From the NCBI RefSeq assembly GCF_018130615.1, contig NZ_JAFCKB010000021.1, positions 90,734-154,733 of the forward strand: 64,000 nt of DNA, given 5' to 3'. Of this stretch, positions 62,687-64,000 are shown one piece after another. The first letter of the stretch is position 1; every line of letters starts with the position of its first letter. The notes beneath the pieces are model-generated. The model made no database searches. It worked only from the letters and a program-made list of their open reading frames with translations, and was not told the origin of the DNA. The stretch comes from Bradyrhizobium manausense (GTDB lineage Bacteria > Pseudomonadota > Alphaproteobacteria > Rhizobiales > Xanthobacteraceae). The position numbers and the translations under genes were made by a program.

Positions 62687-62953
62687 GGCGGTAGATCGCC
62701 GCGCGTGTTGTGTTGTTAGTAGACTGCAGCGACGGGCATAGTTGGTCCCCTATAAGTTGGTCCCTAATCCGGGCAAAGTAGGTCCCCTAGTCCGAGACAA
62801 ACAAAACCCCGCCGGCGACGGCGGGGTTTTCGTTTCTACCGGACCTTTATCCGCTTTAACTCAATGATCCGTCATCCAAGGATCGCGATAGGATCTCCAC
62901 TAGGTCAAAGGCTGGCCTCCGAAGACAGCATGCCCTTAGTCGGATCATCTCTC
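62687..62953. other. Gap between nrdJ and the IS element, with GGTCCC direct repeats
   Basis: GTTGGTCCC at 62741 and 62756 and GTAGGTCCC at 62778 are three near-identical direct repeats (spacings 15 and 22). The nrdJ-side terminator follows. The remaining 120 bases before the IS hold nothing recognisable. Confidence 0.5.
62803..62830 (+). terminator. Rho-independent terminator downstream of nrdJ
   Basis: Eight-base perfect stem CCCCGCCG / CGGCGGGG with GCGA loop, A-run before and TTTT after; probably bidirectional. Confidence 0.9.
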
Positions 62954-62981
62954 TGATCTTCCCCCGAAAAAGTGGACGGGC

Positions 62982-63842
62982 TTAAGCTGCTTTTAGCTCC
63001 ATTTCGATCGGGGCGATATATCCGATGGCGGAATGGAGCCTGGTTCGGTTGTAGAAGCCCTCGATGAAGGCGAAGATATCGCGCTGGGCCTCGGCGCGGG
63101 TGTTGTAGTCGCGATGATGGACCAGCTCGGTCTTCAAGGTATGAAAGAAGCTTTCCATCGGGGCATTGTCGTAGCAATCGGCCTTGCGGCTCATCGATGC
63201 GGTGATGCCGGCGCCGGTGAGAGCGTTGCGATAGGCGTGTGAGGCATATTGCACGCCGCGATCGGAGTGGTGGATCAATCCGGCCTGCGGGCGTTGCTGG
63301 CGGATTGCCATCGTCAGCGCCGCAGATGCGAGTTCGATTTGCATATGATCCCGCATGGCCCAGCCGACGATCTTTCGGCTGAACAGATCCATAACGGCCG
63401 CCAGATACAGCCAGCCCTCCGCGGTCGGGATGTAGGTGATATCAGCGAGCCAGACCCGGTTCGGGGCATCCGCCGTGAAGTCGCGCGCGATCAGGTTCGG
63501 CGCGATCGGCAGGTCGTGACGGCTGTCAGTGGTGCGAACCCGACGGGGTCGCGCCATGATCGCTCGAATGCCATATCGACGCATTAGCCGTTCGATCCGG
63601 CCGCGGCTGGCACCGCGTCCCTGTGTCCGCAGAGCGGCATGAACGCGAGGACTGCCGTAGCGTCCGCTGCTGTCGCGATGGACCTGCTGGATCTCGGCCA
63701 GGAGCGCGGCATTGGATTTTGTCCGTTCGCCCACCGGGCGATCGCGCCAGGCATAATAGCCGGCCGGCGAGACCTCGAGCACGGCACACATCAGCCGTAC
63801 CGGATAGCTGTCGCGGTGGTCTTCGATGAAACGGAAGCTCAT
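62982..63842 (-). CDS. IS3-family transposase OrfB (DDE integrase domain)
   Basis: 286 residues from ATG 63842. HTH_21 segment (AEIQQVHRDSSGRYGSPRVH, ALRTQGRGASRGRIERLMRR), then the rve integrase core with the D-D-E triad: VWLADITYIPTAEGWLYLA, HHSDRGVQYASHAYRNAL and NAPMESFFHTLKTELVHH. The K/R following E is present (LKTE). Expressed mainly as an OrfAB fusion through a -1 slip at AAAAAAG (63872-63878); the independent ATG overlaps the orfA stop. Intact, so the element may still move. Confidence 0.94.
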   Translation of the reverse strand: MSFRFIEDHRDSYPVRLMCAVLEVSPAGYYAWRDRPVGERTKSNAALLAEIQQVHRDSSGRYGSPRVHAALRTQGRGASRGRIERLMRRYGIRAIMARPRRVRTTDSRHDLPIAPNLIARDFTADAPNRVWLADITYIPTAEGWLYLAAVMDLFSRKIVGWAMRDHMQIELASAALTMAIRQQRPQAGLIHHSDRGVQYASHAYRNALTGAGITASMSRKADCYDNAPMESFFHTLKTELVHHRDYNTRAEAQRDIFAFIEGFYNRTRLHSAIGYIAPIEMELKAA

Positions 63843-64000
63843 GTTCGGGTTCCGGCGAAGATCGCGATCGACTTTTTTAAAATGTCGCGCTCCATGCGCA
63901 GCCGTTCGTTCTCCTGGCGCAGACGGGCGATCTCCGAAGCCTGGTCCGCCGACATCGGCGTCGCCTGCGTGGTGGGGCGCCACGCCGCCGATGCCGGCTG
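63839..64000 (-). CDS. IS3-family transposase OrfA, C-terminal part (runs off window end)
   Basis: The last 53 or so codons are visible: a leucine-zipper helix (EIARLRQENERLRMERDILK) and the end KKSIAIFAGTRT before TGA at 63839. The slippery heptamer A-AAA-AAG sits in frame for a -1 shift into orfB. The helix-turn-helix N-terminus lies beyond the window. Confidence 0.9.
   Translation of the reverse strand, partial: QPASAAWRPTTQATPMSADQASEIARLRQENERLRMERDILKKSIAIFAGTRT

Larger units (their letters stand above)
62954..64000 (-). mobile_element. IS3-family insertion sequence, incomplete at window end
   Basis: The visible end begins TGATCTTCCCCCGAAAAAGT, with the TG terminus and style of an IS3-family inverted repeat, 28 bases before the orfB stop. 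orfA and orfB overlap in the -1 arrangement typical of the family. The other end and any target-site duplication lie outside the window. Confidence 0.85.

Overview
The window looks like chromosomal DNA of a Bradyrhizobium-type alphaproteobacterium (Rhizobiales/Nitrobacteraceae). The evidence is high-GC coding DNA, families typical of that group (BA14K, DUF1236, DUF2155, NDUFA12, HisKA_2 kinase, DUF6502), the Rhizobiales gene blocks rne | amiC-mrcA-prfB and dsbA-aroQ-accB-accC-aat-DUF2155, and two candidate EcfG-type promoters. Species cannot be fixed from the sequence alone. No tRNA, rRNA, CRISPR array or prophage was seen.

Layout. 1-5371: a LysR regulator (cut by the window edge) diverges from RraA-family aldolase, aminotransferase and a complete polar amino-acid ABC importer. 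5380-7451: a DUF6502 and DUF5666 pair behind a palindrome-bearing promoter. 7579-13112: a surface-polysaccharide cluster with a glycosyltransferase fused to an ABC-2 permease, its ATPase, a second glycosyltransferase and an O-antigen-ligase-like protein. 13058-15909: two DMT transporters and a beta-hydroxyacid dehydrogenase. 15912-25057: cell-envelope and RNA core genes prfB (programmed +1 frameshift), mrcA, amiC and divergent rne with a His/Asp-rich insertion. 25080-29990: XRE-cupin regulator divergent from an amidase, MFS and FAD-oxidoreductase operon. 29987-35627: TPR-GT9 protein, a regulator remnant, dctA, bioY and an aminotransferase. 35816-46895: M48 protease, dsbA-like, stress-type DUF1236, aroQ, accB, accC, a three-gene two-component operon, aat and DUF2155. 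47150-54912: a symporter, divergent GlxA regulator and isonitrile-hydratase-like protein, NDUFA12, BA14K and a second CHASE3 kinase system. 54974-58155: MFS/LysR divergon and a DMT exporter. 58919-62686: B12-dependent ribonucleotide reductase with candidate NrdR boxes. 62954-end: an IS3-family element cut by the window edge.

How parts work together. The first operon forms a coherent import, transaminate and aldol-cleave route for an amino acid whose 2-oxo acid is a 4-hydroxy-2-oxo acid. The polysaccharide block has glycan synthesis, export and ligation functions in one transcription unit with overlapping reading frames. Both CHASE3 kinase systems are chained by 4-base start/stop overlaps, and one sits behind a candidate general-stress promoter. 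The most unusual items are the glycosyltransferase-permease fusion, the histidine-rich RNase E insert, the putative 4-substituted glutamate pathway, the head-to-head heptamer repeats between accB and accC, and a small gene after glxA that seems to have lost one T.
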